DNA from: Acanthosoma haemorrhoidale
Lineage: Eukaryota > Arthropoda > Insecta > Hemiptera > Acanthosomatidae
Direction of reading: 5' to 3'
DNA: 64,000 bases
NCBI GenBank assembly: GCA_930367205.1
Contig: OV884014.1
Span: 69,977,104 to 70,041,103 of the forward strand
In this document: positions 32,886 through 45,892 of the stretch, piece by piece
How positions within the stretch are numbered: position 1 is the first letter of the stretch
How the letters are laid out: each line of letters starts with the position of its first letter
Made by a program: the position numbers and the translations under genes
The notes under the pieces: model-generated
Seen by the model: the letters and a program-made list of their open reading frames with translations, nothing else
What the model was told of the DNA's origin: nothing
Databases searched by the model: none

Positions 32886-35800
32886 AATATTTCCAACTAT
32901 TCGTTTATTTCTGTTAATGCATTGTTGTATTTGCCATTGAAATTTTAAGGAGCAATATTTAAAGGTAGCGACCGTATTGAATACTAAACTTTATTGATCC
33001 GAATTCGTATAAAGGAGTACTCCAAAAGAGTTAATCTTTCTGCCCACTTTTACATGGTGCTCTTAAAAGTGGTGTTCATTCACATGGACATCTGTTGCGA
33101 GCCAACATGTTTGTTCACATTATTATGCTAACCATACTGTCGCCTGTGACATATGTGTGTAGTACCACACCAAATCAAAAAGGTATGACGTTTATGATTT
33201 GAGGGTAATTTTCCCTTTCTCCTAGTTAGCCATCATTCCTCCCCTCTAGTCACCTAACAAATAAAACAATTTTCTAATATTCACCAAATATGACTAGAAA
33301 ATAAAAATGAGCAGCCCCCCCCCCGAAAAAACAACAACATTACATCTGAAGAGGGCCAAAAAATAAGAAAATTGGAGACATTATATCAAATATCATGTCT
33401 GTTTCATCCAGCCAGATTGTTCAGGCTTAGCGTGCCTAAGAAAATATATATAGACTTAAGCTGGGTACAAAGCCAGCTAGACTTTATCTGCTAGAGCGCC
33501 CTCTTAACTTAAAGCGAATTTGTCCCGCTTAAGTCCTAAGCTGGCGAGCTACCAAGCCTAAGAACAACAGCCAGCCTACACTTTAGTAGAAAGTTTTAAA
33601 ACCTGGAACTTTTGAACTTTCCACTATAATTCTCGAATAAACTAAAAACAATAATTTGACAGTAAGTGAATGTTTGCCTAATAATGATAAGTTCTGATTA
33701 TATATTACTTTCATGTTATATGTAATTACGTTAAATCTCTCAATTTCGATTTTGTCCAGTTACCATGCTATTTCTGGTATGTCTGAGGATAAAAACAAAC
33801 CAAGATAACTATTGAACTGTCATAACTAGAGCTGTAAAACCAAATGAAACCTTGCGGAAGACTATAAATTCTTACTCATTTAATTTCGACTGAAGAATAA
33901 ATGCCGAGCCCGAACTGGATTTAATTTGACGCGCACTTTCATAGGTATGATACAATCACTTTTCATCTGTAGATTCTACAGAACGGTCATAAGAATTGAT
34001 TCGATCCATACAAAATTATAAATAATCATTCTACATTTCTTCAACATACTCTGATCTAGAGGTCGTTAAACACAATAACTTTTAAGCCTTCTCGTAACAG
34101 CTTTCAAGTGAATTAAAAATTAAGATTCTATATGTTCCCGTGGTTGTCCATCCATTGACTGAAATTTTTAAATAATATACTCATGGGAGTCAACAATTTT
34201 AAATCTGCATGCATTTAATCTCTTTTAAGCCAATTTTAATAGTTAGTTTTTAATCAAAGTTTAACGTAAAGCTATTTACTATTTTTCTCATTTGTTGAAA
34301 AAGTGATTTTCACTGAACAAGACGTAAGTAACTTTCATAAATAAATACCGAGAGTATTTAGGCGAAGTCATGTAAGAATCTGTTATTATACATCAATTTT
34401 ATATTATAAGTCTACGTCCTTTATTATGGTGTAGTATGCAATTGGAGTAAAGTTCGATTTGAGCTAAAAGTTAATTTATTTTTTAAAAATGAAACAAACA
34501 CTGAGATTGAATCAGGCCCTTGACTAGTGAATAGTTTATGTTAAAAGAATAGCTAGATTATGTTTAAAAAATGAGCATAATATAGTTCTTAAACTTTATT
34601 TATCAATGGTTTGTTGTAATGTTTCGATCTGAAATCAGGCCCTCCTCGGAACATATGCTATGTTGTTACAAACAAAATAATGAAAAGTTTGTCATTAAAA
34701 CAGTTCCTGGCCAGGAAATAATGTCAATCAATCCGATAGGAAAAAATAAGATTTACATACTGGGCACATTACCAAGATGGAGGCGGCAAGTAACATATAT
34801 AATTACAGCAAGCACACTTTCCCCATGTCTAAGGCTCATTACTGAGCAGGCAGTGAACACGCAGGTTCTACTTACCCCAATCAGTGAGCAGTCACTGGCG
34901 ATCTGGGTGGTCCGTCTGTATGTCGGTGGTCTCTGTGGAGTCCAGGAAGCTGACCACCGAGAAATCAATAATATGATCCTTACTTATTAGGTATAATGAT
35001 TGTGTAGGATCATTAATGCACGAAGCCTAAGGTTAAAAATTAAATATAGGGGACTCTTACAGTGGTCAACAGCATCATGGATAGTGGTGTCTTTTTTTTA
35101 AATCGAGACTCCTTCCTGCAATAATACATAAATTGTTTTTCGTAATTTTTTTTTTAAATAAGCGATTTTGTATAATTTTCTTGACTCTAGCAAATCGGAA
35201 TGGGGGAGTTGTCATTTGAGAGTGAAAGGTACAAAAATTAAAACAATTCACCATAAATGTAGATTCCTTGGTCTCCCCCCCAAAATACACAAATAAAATA
35301 AATAACTTAAATGTTTTCTGCACGAAAACAAACAAATAAAAATGAATTAGCTACGATGGAAATTCCAGTGTAAACCAATTCTGCAGAGAAATGAGCCGGA
35401 ATAGAAATATTTTTATATAAAATTGCAAAGAACCCCTTTTAAAAAATAGATTAATCGGTTTATTATATAGATATTTATGAAATATCAATAATTAAAAATG
35501 AAAACAGAGTTCAAAATTTCATTTGTAGTCCGTCGAATGGTATCAAAATTGTACTTTTAATATAAACTATTTAAAAATAAATCTAACTTAACTAACTAAT
35601 TAAAAATTACCAATATGTTATAAATTATTAATTTATTATTGTTAAAAAAAATAAGTACAGTGTTGATCAGTTCTTGCCATTCAGAAAATTAATTACATTC
35701 ATATCAGTGAACAAACAGAAGGGGTTTGTGGATAGGGAAGTGTGCTTGCGATATAATAAAATATATACTTAATAACTCCATCAGCCCTAGAAACAGCGAA

Positions 35801-36438
35801 AATAGTCCCAGTGATACAAAGCCCGCAGTCAAACATGAGAACCCCATGAACCCCTCTTTTATCATCATTGAAGTCTCCTCTCATTATTAATGGTTCCCAC
35901 TGACCACGACTTCTGCGCACACAAACGGACTAGAAGATACAATATTGACCGAGATTAACAGCCCCCGATTCACACAGGGTGAATTACAGCCTTTCATGAT
36001 AGCCTCTCCTCCCTTGAGCAAACATGAATATATTAGAGTCGAAGAGAAAAGTTCGGACAGTGAATAATATGGGATGAGGCATAGCCGGAATTTATGGGCT
36101 ATCAGTGAGTTATGAACCATTTAATAGAATTATGTTATTTATAATAACCAATATGAAATTAAAAAGATATAGCTCAAACGACGAGTACTATTTGGCATAT
36201 CAACTCCAAATGTGATCACCGAAATATTTTATGGGAAAAAATGTTACTTACAAATCCTCCATTCACTCAACTACAAGCAGTTAGCGGTAGTATGAAGTAC
36301 TCACCTGTAAGCAAAAAAAAAAAAATTGTTTATTACTGATTTAGAATTAGTTTGCAGTAGTTTAGTTTAGGTATTTTCCAGGGTATTTAGAAGTACCGGT
36401 ATACTGATCTTTGGTTGATAATACATTGGCGGTTGATC
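32886..36438. other. No identifiable gene
   Basis: AT-rich. A GC-richer patch at 34620-34980 has a 123-codon plus frame (34619-34990) with no known match. An imperfect set of CTTAAGCTGG / CTAAGCTGGC motifs lies at 33450-33560. Confidence 0.4.
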
Positions 36439-36517
36439 GCGCTGGACTACCTTAGTTGATAAAGCATGCAACGGATGAAAGAGAGGACCCGGGTTGGAGT
36501 CCCGATTATGCCAGTGT
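36439..36517 (+). other. tRNA-like unit followed by T-run (pol III type)
   Basis: GCGCTGG at the 5' end can pair with CCAGTGT at the 3' end (acceptor-like, with G-T pairs). A-box-like TTAGTTGATAAAGCA follows, then CGGGTTGGAGTCCCG, a T-arm with a 4-bp stem and 7-base loop containing the B box. It spans 79 bases, tRNA length, and is followed at once by more than 15 T, a pol III terminator. The anticodon stem pairs poorly, so I call it a tRNA pseudogene or SINE head, not a working tRNA. Confidence 0.55.
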
Positions 36518-36704
36518 ATTTTTTTTTTTTTTTTTGGGGAGGGGGTTATGACACAAAAAATAGCAATACAAAAACGGCATATATTAAAATAGCTTATATT
36601 TTAACACACGAAAATTAGTTCTCGGTAGCTTAAATTACGGGGTCGTATGGTGTCCCCACTGTCAGCCTTGGTGCTTTCACCAAGAATACATTTTGGGAAG
36701 AATC

Positions 36705-36775
36705 CCATCCGTGCAGGAATATCCCAATTGGTAAAGCACCCGTCTGGATATTAGGACGGTCTCGGGCACGTCTTT
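36705..36775 (+). other. Second tRNA-like segment, 5' part only
   Basis: TATCCCAATTGGTAAAGCAC resembles a D-arm/A-box, followed by CCGTCTGGATATTAGGACGG, an anticodon-arm-like hairpin, and CTCGGGCACGTC in place of a B box. It lies 190 bases after the other tRNA-like unit, same strand. Confidence 0.4.
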
Positions 36776-39004
36776 AGCTTATAATAAAACAAACTCTTTT
36801 AAACAATAAAAAAAATAAAAAATGGCAAGGCAACTGATCTATGGATCAACTAGTCATTACAATTCTTCATCAGGACTGAATCGCGCTTCAAAGAAGATCA
36901 ATCTTCCCCAAACTAGTGACCCACGAAGAGGAATTAATCTCCTTGAGTGTGGAGTGGGAAAAGCTTGGGAAAGTCGGTTCCAGAAGATCCGCCAGGAGGC
37001 TAAGGTAAGGAGGCACCTGCCACGACAGGGAAAGGAGTCGCTGCTGAAGCGAATCGATACTCTCGGCGTCTCATGTCCTCTGTCCTTTAATAGCACAGGA
37101 TCACATTTATTCAAGTCTCCCACTAGAGCTGTGGGGCTCTTAGGTAAATGTGTTTATACATATGGGTATGAAGGGAAAGGTTCTACTCGTACTCGGGTCG
37201 ATAGTGTTATCACTTGATATTCAACCAAAACGAACACGTTAATCGTTAAAAGATGTGGTCCTCAACATCGAAATATGCTGATTAAGCAATGGTTAAAATA
37301 CAATTCAAGGAAATATGAATATAAAAAAAAAATATTAAACCTGTAAAAGTCTGTGATCTATTCTTTAATGTTTTGTCTCATATCAGAATCTTTTATCTAG
37401 ACTTCTGACTCTAGATGAAAATATCGATGGCGATGAAGTTTAATGCCGAGAAAACTCCTAATAAATAAAAGTAATACATTTTCCTGGTACTCCACAGAAG
37501 AATTATTTCAACCATTAAATTTCCTCATAAAGATTTATATTTACAAACAACAATATTTGAGTTAAAAGCCGACGTTCACATCAATCCGAGCTATAATTTC
37601 CCGGCTGCCTCCAACTATATTGAAATTCGATTAAGTAAAATATCATAAATCAAGAAGCTGGCAGAGCCAGCTCAATCATAATAAAGTGCACCATTTTACG
37701 GGTAAAGTAATAAAGCAGACGGAATAGTTTTCAAAGCAACGTTACAGCCGTGATTTAATAGGAAAACCACTAATGGCTTCGATTGTGTAGTAGTTGAAGC
37801 AACTATCAATGCGTTGCCATTAATGGATACCTCGCAATTAATAAAATGGATCTTAATACAAGAGAAGGAATATAGTTTTTAGTTTTTAATTTTTAATTGA
37901 ACAAGAATGTTGACGTCGAGCCCATTTTCGATTGAAGAGAAGAGGACAGAAGAGTTCACGTTGGGGCAGATTTGAAAATATGCAGTGACCAGAATCGGTC
38001 GATAACCGATACAACCTAGTGATAGTGATAATGATAAGAAATGTGAAAAAAAAACTTCACAGTTTTTCATAGAGCAGAACAGTAGTCAAGTCCTGATGGT
38101 TTCTTGGTGCAGAGCTTCATCGACGTCATAAAATACTGTCCGAAAACCGAATGACGTTTGAAACATTTTTCAGGGCAATGTCTCTAAGCTATATACTGGA
38201 TATTCGAGTCGACTTATTATAATTAAGTTAGTATTCAAATTTATAGGTGGAACACCATAAAAAATTGAGTCTGTGCTAGTTCAATCCATCGTTAAGATCT
38301 TTTAAGTTTTATTTATCGCATAATTACTTAAATTTCTCTTTCAATTTAAACATACCATTCCAGTTTATGTTTTATTAATTTTTTAAAGACTTTTTTGGCC
38401 ACTTTGATCGTTTCCTGACTTAATTTTTCAGTTAATAAAAAGTTCAATTAAAGTCTGAGAAAAAAAACTTTCTTCAGTAAAAAAAATTCAAATTTATTAA
38501 AATATTGAGCTGCTATTAGAAAAAACTATTAAAAATCATATCATAGCTACGGATTAAGATATGTTTGATTTAGTCGCACACATTATATTTTCAACATGAG
38601 ACAAATACACTGTAGACTTTTTTTCACTAATGAAAGAAAATCGTTTTTTAACGGCTGTTGATCCAAGATTGTCGGTAGGTCCTTGGCTTTTTTGTAGGTT
38701 TTAGCTGACACTTCTAGTCCCAGAAAGCACGTACGCGCGGGGGATTTGAATTTCGATAAATAAAACCTATTTTTGCTGAACCACAGTTTATTGTGCTTTA
38801 GAAACACGAACGTTTTCGAGGATACGGTCTGAGTTCAAGGTGCTTAGAAGTGCTGCTTTATCGCCCTTCCGGCTATTTCCCGTCAGTCCGGTGTGTTTTT
38901 CTTTATAGTCGTTGCCACTGGTGGCCTAAACCATGATTTTTGAATGATGAGTAAACTTTTATCTTACTGAAGCATAATAAACTATGATTCATGGTGCAGG
39001 TATG
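36776..39004. other. No identifiable gene
   Basis: A 131-codon plus frame at 36822-37217 (MARQLIYGSTSHYNSSSGLN at the start) is long for this composition but matches nothing I know and has no visible splice or promoter context. The remainder is AT-rich. Confidence 0.35.
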
Positions 39005-39007
39005 TAT

Positions 39008-39038
39008 AGGGTGTTAATTCTGGGAACGCAAGATTTGA
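39008..39038 (+). repeat. Left terminal inverted repeat with internal 10-bp inversion
   Basis: 39008-39014 AGGGTGT; 39015-39024 TAATTCTGGG; then AACGCAAGATTTGA. The right end in reverse complement reads AGGGTGT, CCCAGAATTA, ACGCAAGATTTGA. The middle block is the exact reverse complement. Confidence 0.9.
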
Positions 39039-39078
39039 TTTAAATAGAAAACACAGTTTGTTGTATTTTTTTATTGAA

Positions 39079-39759
39079 TCATAAAGTAAATATGATAGGG
39101 TTGTTTATGGAATAACACACTGGGCAAATGGCCTCCACGACTTTTCTGGCACAACGTACTATTTTGTCGAAATTTTCCATGACATTTGGCATAAATGTGG
39201 TTGAATTTCGTTGATGCAGCGTTGAATATCCTCTTTTAATGCACGGGTGGATATGGGCTTGTTGACATACACCTTTGACTTCAAATAACCCCATAAAAAG
39301 AAATCTAAAGGTGTTAAATCACACGATCTAGGGGGCCAATTCTGATCACCGAAACGAAAGAGTAGACGACCAGGAAATGTCTCATGCAGTAATTTAATTG
39401 TTTCATGGGCTGTATGGCATGTGGTGCCATCTTGTTGAAACCACATACTGGCCACATCAATATCATCCAATTTCGGCACAAAGAACTGTGTTTACGACGC
39501 CGAATTGATGTTCCTGGATTTTCAACAACACTCTTACGCACTGCTTCGATATTGACATTTGAACGGCTTGTTTTTGGACGACCAGTGTGTTTAGTGTCTC
39601 CAACTGATCAAGTCTCCCTGAATTTTTCAATTAATCTTTTCACAGTTGAAGTCAAAACACTATTCCGACCCTATTTTGTATGATATTTTCGAACTGCGGC
39701 CGCCAAACTTTCATTATTTTTGAGATAATGTTCAACAATAAAGACGTGTAACGCTCCAT
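39079..39759 (-). pseudogene. Mariner (DD41D) transposase, internal deletion, stops
   Basis: ATG at 39759 (MERYTSLLLNII) begins the N-terminal DNA-binding region, which needs frame changes to follow: VRKYHTK-like, then RLIEKFRET with TGA where GDTK-type elements have Gly, RPKTSRSNVNIEAVRKSVVE and NPGTSIRRR. At about 39485 it jumps directly to LPKLDDIDVASMWFQQDGTT, the region of the second catalytic Asp, so the segment with the first catalytic Asp is deleted. Then come GDQNWPPRSCDLTPLDFFLW and CINEIQPHLCQM. From the Asp of QQDG to the Asp of PLDFF there are 41 residues, the DD41D spacing. Non-functional, but its ends could be mobilised in trans. Confidence 0.85.
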
Positions 39760-39871
39760 TTTTAGTAACCCTAAACTGTCAGCTGCCAAATCGTTTTTAT
39801 TTCGGGTTGCCAGCACCTTACTGCACAAATGGCGGCAAATTCAAATCTTGCGTTAATTCTGGGACACCCTT

Positions 39872-42126
39872 TATGACTTTCTGTTCACAGCTTTATTGAT
39901 TTATACCTGAACGTTACTGATCCCCTTTAAAGCCGCGTATGTTACATCTCGAACCCTTGAGGATGACGGCCTAGCCTGTCAAAAAAATAGTTTTATTTCA
40001 TAATAAAGTGTGGGCAGCTAAAAATCTGAAATGTTTTGGCGAGCTGAAATGTACAAATCCACTCGACAGAAAAATACTTGAACATTGATCGTGTTAATGT
40101 GTAGAATAATATCGATAGGTAACTAGATTTTTATCCAGAACCTCCGATCCTAGATCGTCCTACGATCAGACCTTAAGAAATAGCCTTACTAGCCTTAGGG
40201 GGTTCTTGTTCTTTCTTGTTAAAGGCAGTATGTAGTTAGTAAAATGTAGTGTTTAACTTTTATTAATAGCGACTTCCAGCCAGCATTCTTTATACAATTT
40301 AAGAATCTAACTTGATCATCCTCTGTTAACAATGTCCCTGATCCGTAGAGAGTCGAAGAGAACAAACCAACATACCTGGATCACTGGCCTCCCCCCCCCC
40401 CCCAGAGGCCCTAAGCCAATATAGAACTTGCAGACAAAGGATTGGAATTAATCATGGCAAACGAGATCCGCCAGCCATCCGATTTTTCACCCCGCTCCTA
40501 TCTATCAGCCGTTAATTGGGATAATGAAGCGAAGTCTGATCCGTTTAGGATCCTCCTCGAGGGAATCCGTTCAAATCCGATTGTCCTCTTTTTTAGTTTT
40601 ATTCTATATAAAATAAAAAAAGTCAGAAGCAATTTAAATTTACAGCATCGTTAACATACTCGACTCCCGTGTGGGTTTTTTTTTTAACGATAAATTTTCA
40701 ACTGGAATACATGAATATTGTTGTGTATAATTCACTTGTGAAAGTCAAGTAGCCATTAGCAGTACAGGGTAAAATTGAATCCTTTTATCTTAATTAACTT
40801 CTGTGCTAAGAGTAATGGATCTTTTTCATGTTTAATTATTCACCCGTTTCTTACCGCAGCTTCATCTTATTTAAATGACGGTAATCAGTTGTGGGGATGT
40901 TGCAGAATACATTTTCGCCAGTTCCAAAGGGAAAGGCTCTACTGTCAAATAGGTAAGTGACAGTCGTCTTTTGTCTTGTAGTCGATTCAACTATAGCGGT
41001 TAAATTTTTATGCATATCCTCCAGCTCATGTAAATATGCTATTTATTAATTATGTATAGGCCAAAATAAAATAACGGACAGTATGAAAAAACTTGATCCA
41101 CAAGTTTTTTTCAAGTTCAGAACTTGTTTAAGAACTAAATTTCTGTTCCACATAATAAGGACATTAGAAAGCAACACAGAAGACTAAAAAACAACTGAGT
41201 TTTAAAAGCCAAAATTATAAATCGCAATAAAAATTTTTGATTTTCTTGCTTTGTTGAAAAAAAAGTGAATTGAAGTGAACGAGATGTTTCGGCAAATACT
41301 TGGGTTTTTTTTTGAGATTTATTTAGTAGGTATTTAAGAAAATAACTGAAGTACTTCTTGTTAATTAATATTAATTAATAATATATATGTAATGAAAGTA
41401 TTCTCTCGTTAATTTGAATTTGCCGCGCTGCTTCCACTGGCCCCCACCAGATGGAGCAGCAATCAGATAGAGAAGGCTATGTGAGGTAACAAAACTTGTA
41501 AATAGATTGTGAATATAGAAGTGATAGCCATAAACTGTAATTGTCGTTTTGTAAGACAATTATTGAAGGTGGGGTGAATAACCTGAAATCACTGAAGTTG
41601 TCGCAGATAAGGTACAGACAGTACTTACACGAAGAAAATAACAAAAATAAAAATTTACAACAATGGCCAGGGTAGATGTACGTTATTGAACATCGCACCG
41701 CCCACGAGATAGCGATCCGTTCCACGTAATTGGCGGCAACCCGATATCGCCAGTCGATCCCGACCATTGTTTAATTGTCCCAGTTATTTGAGGGTTTTAT
41801 TCAAGTCGATAGGGATCCAGCCAGGTATTCTGTTCTCTTTATATCCGAGTAAAGGAGAGTTATGGGCAGGTGTGCGGTTAGGTGGCCCATATTTTCCTCG
41901 CCCGGTGCCCATATCTCTCAGGACGAATTCCAAAACACCTGTTTCGAGAGGCCATTTCATTCAGAGGAGCATTGAAGCTCGTATCCCTCCCATGAGTTAT
42001 GACCTATCTTCACACAACTGTTTAATTGCCTTCTTCAAGATTTCAAGGGTTTGAAATCGATTTTAATATACTATAAAATACATGTAATATAATTATTTAT
42101 TACAATTAGCGCAATCAAAAAGATCG
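39872..42126. other. No identifiable gene
   Basis: AT-rich; C-run at about 40390-40404. GC-richer pieces at 40440-40570 and 41690-42000 carry frames of 70-96 codons without matches. Confidence 0.4.
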
Positions 42127-42185
42127 TAACAGATCCAGGATTCGAACTCGTGCTCTCCGGCTAGAGGTATTTGCAAAAGCGAATT
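42127..42185 (-). other. tRNA-like segment (B box), SINE or tRNA pseudogene
   Basis: On the minus strand CGAGTTCGAATCCTGGATCT contains a near-consensus B box. The 5' portion TTTGCAAATACCTCTAGCCG keeps the length of a tRNA 5' half, but the A box is unclear. Confidence 0.4.
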
Positions 42186-42677
42186 TTTGTGTAACCTCTG
42201 AAAACTAACACTTAATTAAATAAATTTACAAACTATAAATGATTAGTTAATAGCCTGGGAAATATTGAAATAAAAAGGAAGAAATAGTAAATTCCGCGAA
42301 TGCTAAGAAACCTGCCCCATTCCAATCCTCTTGGACAAAGCTAGTCGAGAGTCTGGAGCGTGGCTGTAGCAGCCCTGGTTAAAATGTACTAGTGTGTTAG
42401 ATGAAGTATATGTCCCACATAACCAATTAGGTGAGTGGCCATAGGATTGATATATTGTTGTGTTTTAAGTAGGTATTTGTAATTTTATGAAAACTTGTTG
42501 ATAGACTTTTTAAATAATTTTTTCTGGTTATTTCACAGTATTTAATTTAATTATTATTATTTACTACACCGGTGTTGTATTTCTGAATTTTAAGAATTTT
42601 TAATTGTAGTAGAATAGAAGGACAATTTCAAAATAAGTAGCCATTGTTACATATAATAATAGTAATTAGTTTGTCTC
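42186..42677. other. No gene seen
   Basis: AT-rich sequence between the tRNA-like segment and the LINE tail. Confidence 0.4.
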
Positions 42678-42686
42678 CATATGAGC

Positions 42687-42881
42687 CACCACAGGTAGAC
42701 TCTCACTACCTTCCCGAATCCACCCGCCTCTTTTAGGCATCCCACACCCCATATCCTTCCCATACTTCCTTCAAATGGGACTCACCTTAGTGAAAGGCAC
42801 CCATCAATCCAAAATAATTTTCCCGCATCCTATTTTTATAAGTTTGAGAGCTATGGGGAAAAAAAAGAAAAAAAAAAAAAA
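42687..42881 (+). mobile_element. Short LINE tail with 9-bp target duplication
   Basis: 195 bases: GGTAGACTCTCACTACCTTC ... AAGTTTGAGAGCTATGGGG + A-rich tail. Flanked by CATATGAGC at 42678-42686 and 42882-42890, a perfect duplication. Same subfamily as the tails at 32065 (inverted) and 52903. Confidence 0.95.
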
Positions 42882-42890
42882 CATATGAGC

Positions 42891-45800
42891 AGGTAAAATC
42901 GACAGTTTTTATCATTTGATTTTTTATTTTATTGTAAAAATAACTGAAGATGACAGCTGAGAACTGAAAGCGCAATTACATTAAAGAAGAGGTTATTAGT
43001 TGTGGAAAGACGATACAACTGTTTTAAACAATTAATTATTGTTATCAACTGTTATCATGTATGATTATTGCATCACTTCGCCATTTCATTTCATTTTTGT
43101 CGGGTTGAACTTCGGAGACTTAGACATCGAATGCTCAAATGATTCCAAACGGTCAAGGTATGTCCCTGACACATACGAGTACAATAGAAATACATTTAAT
43201 ATGATACCCTAATCAATAAAAACAAATATAATTTTAATTTCTTCTTTACTTCATCATCGGGGGATGATTGACATTTAGAATTTCATGTCTCAGCGTTAAT
43301 CAGGGGTGGCGAAACAGTCGCGAAACGATATTAATGAAGTAATTAAGGTTCATTAAGATCCCTATAAGTATTAATAGTATTATATATACCTTGTGTTTAA
43401 CACTACACTTAAAATTATACGAAATGACAATAGGAAATATTTATGAACAAAATCCAACAAATACAAATACAAAGCAGCAAAAACCGTTTTTGGTTTTGAA
43501 AAAAAAAACGAAACCTTCAAAATGGTAACAATTAAACCTAGACGACTCCATATCGTGTCTAACTGATATATTTCCAGTAAGAGAGCTATTCTTACGAGCA
43601 AGCATATAAATGATGAATATATAGATATATATACCCATATATGTATAATGTATCACCATCATATGAGAGAGCCCTGTGTTAAATTATGACATATATAACG
43701 AGACAAGAACCCCCATTTGTATACAGTCAAGCAGAGGACAGTTTGTTAGTAAAGGAAGATCTATCGGAGGAGGATGTAGGTGTAATTACTACTTAATTGA
43801 ACTGACCCTGTATCCGAGTTATTAATCACTTGGTCAGGATAATAGCGAGGGGTCGCCAGGTCACAAAAAACCCACTCCGTCTACTGAGCGCGGGGGTTTG
43901 TAGTCCATTTTTCATTCAAGCTGAAATAAATGTATGGATGAAAAAAAAAAAAAAAAAAAAAATACTCCTATTGACACGAACAAAGACGCTCACGCTCGAT
44001 CACGATCGGCAGATACTCACGTCATAAGGCACAATGAGTCGAGATCACTTCCCTAACGACTCTACCGATCAGCAAACAAAGCGAGAGTCCTCTGTCATGG
44101 TAGCAAAAAATTTCTAATGGAGATTAATTGTGTAAACATTTTTAATGAATAAGGTAATAGCTACCCGAGGTCAGAGGTGAACAGCTTCCGAGAGGACAAT
44201 AAGCAAATCTCATGCTGTGAATTTTTGTTCAAAGATTAAATATATATTCTGGGATGTGTTTAAAGAGGATTATTACTTAAATAAATGAGTCATTCTTTGT
44301 CTATCCACAGTAGTTATGCTCCCGTTCACATTTGTATTGGTTTCATGTTTTTGAGTGAAATAAAGTGAGCTTCATCACCTTTTAAATTCTCAAAAATATT
44401 GTACTAAGGTACATCAGATTGTAGACGAAAAATGTTATATATAAACACAAAAAATGTATAAAATGTAGCTACGGTATAGTAAATATAATAAGCACTAAAT
44501 GCACTTTTGTAAATAGAGACAATGTAGGATCTATATTTTAATTAAAATGCATATAAAATTAATAAATGGGATATGAACAAAAAAAAAAAAAATTGGTAAA
44601 AATGTATGCCAGTCTTATTTATGTGCGCTTTCATTTATTCAAGATACAACCCATCACTAACTCCTACAAATTAAAAATAAAATAACTATCAGAGGAATCC
44701 ATTAAATGACAATAAAAACACCTAATCGGAATAAACCCACACAGGCGAAAACAGAGAGACGACATTCGAGTGGGTGACTGCCTCAAGAACTAGTAGGAGG
44801 GTGGTAGGAAGAAGGAGGGTGTGAGACGAGGCGTGAAACCGTTTGGACACACACTGGGGTAGATCGGGGTCTTTGATCCTGGCCGACAAAGGATCCTCTG
44901 CGATCTCCTCTTGGTTAGCCTGAGTCAGCTGGTTTGGTTCTAAGGATGGTGGGTAGAATAACGCGTTGTTGGAGGCTAAGTGCTTACAGTGTTAACATAA
45001 ATATTAACAAGAAAACAAATTGTGACTTTTGCAGAACATCCTTAAAGACAGAAGACGCGGTGAGAAACACGGAGAGAGACGGCCATTATTGGCCAGACAA
45101 CTGTATGGCACACCGTCATTGGAAGGAACGGCAATGCATTGTCACCCGTTATCTACCCACTCGTCCCTGGTAACTGACAGACTATTGTCGACCAGGCAGC
45201 ATTCTCCACCAGTATCAGTGCTACCGTTAATTACCTATCAAGGCTTCGCTTATTGCAAGTTACTCAGCAGATGGGGAATACATCACATCATTTTTTTTAA
45301 ACCAACAACCAATTATGGGCCCGAGCATGGAAGGGATAAGAATAGTCGCCTGTTATCACATTCAGCTGACAAATAAAGACAACCGGTACCAGCACAGTTG
45401 ATAGGATATCGACCATCAGGCCCTGTTATCAGTAATGGACCACTCAACATCCACGAGGGTACTTTTTAGGGAGGCTTCTATAGTGCACTGTCTGTGCTCC
45501 CACTAATGAAAGGGGGTTCTTCCCTCAGGACCGGGGTACAAAGGCTTTTAGCTACTTTAACGTCCAAAAAAATGTTAGCATAACTGTCCGAAAGTTTTTA
45601 AAAAAAAATAATTAACAAACAAATAATAAGAACAGATTACTTAAAGCCTGAAAATAACAAATTCTCTTTACGGATAATTTCGGATCCCTACAACTGACTA
45701 TCTCACAACAGTAAAAAATTATCCAACAAAAACACTCACAATAATGACATAGTTGATGTGGTGATATATATTGAAATATTATTTAGATCGTTAAGAGACT

Positions 45801-45892
45801 CCGAGGTTGTGTTTATTTTGTTACCGATGTCACCACATACAGTTTGGATCCTTAAGCCAGAGTAAGCTTTATAGTTTCCATAGGATCAGCTC
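42891..45892. other. No identifiable gene
   Basis: AT-rich. A GC-richer island lies at 44740-45460 with overlapping plus frames of 79 and 115 codons and no match. A(n) runs occur at about 43940 and 44580. Confidence 0.4.

Larger units (their letters stand above)
39007..39871 (-). mobile_element. Internally deleted mariner-family transposon, DD41D (rosa-like) type
   Basis: The ends are inverted repeats: AGGGTGT + 10 bases + ACGCAAGATTTGA at both, with TA on each side (39005-39006 and 39872-39873). The 10-base block TAATTCTGGG is inverted in one end relative to the other. The minus strand carries a transposase lacking its middle. At 865 bp it is about two-thirds of a complete mariner. Confidence 0.88.

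Noticed and set aside
36822..37217. 131-codon plus frame as a gene
   Set aside because: No recognisable motif and no splice or promoter context; expected occasionally in 64 kb on six frames.
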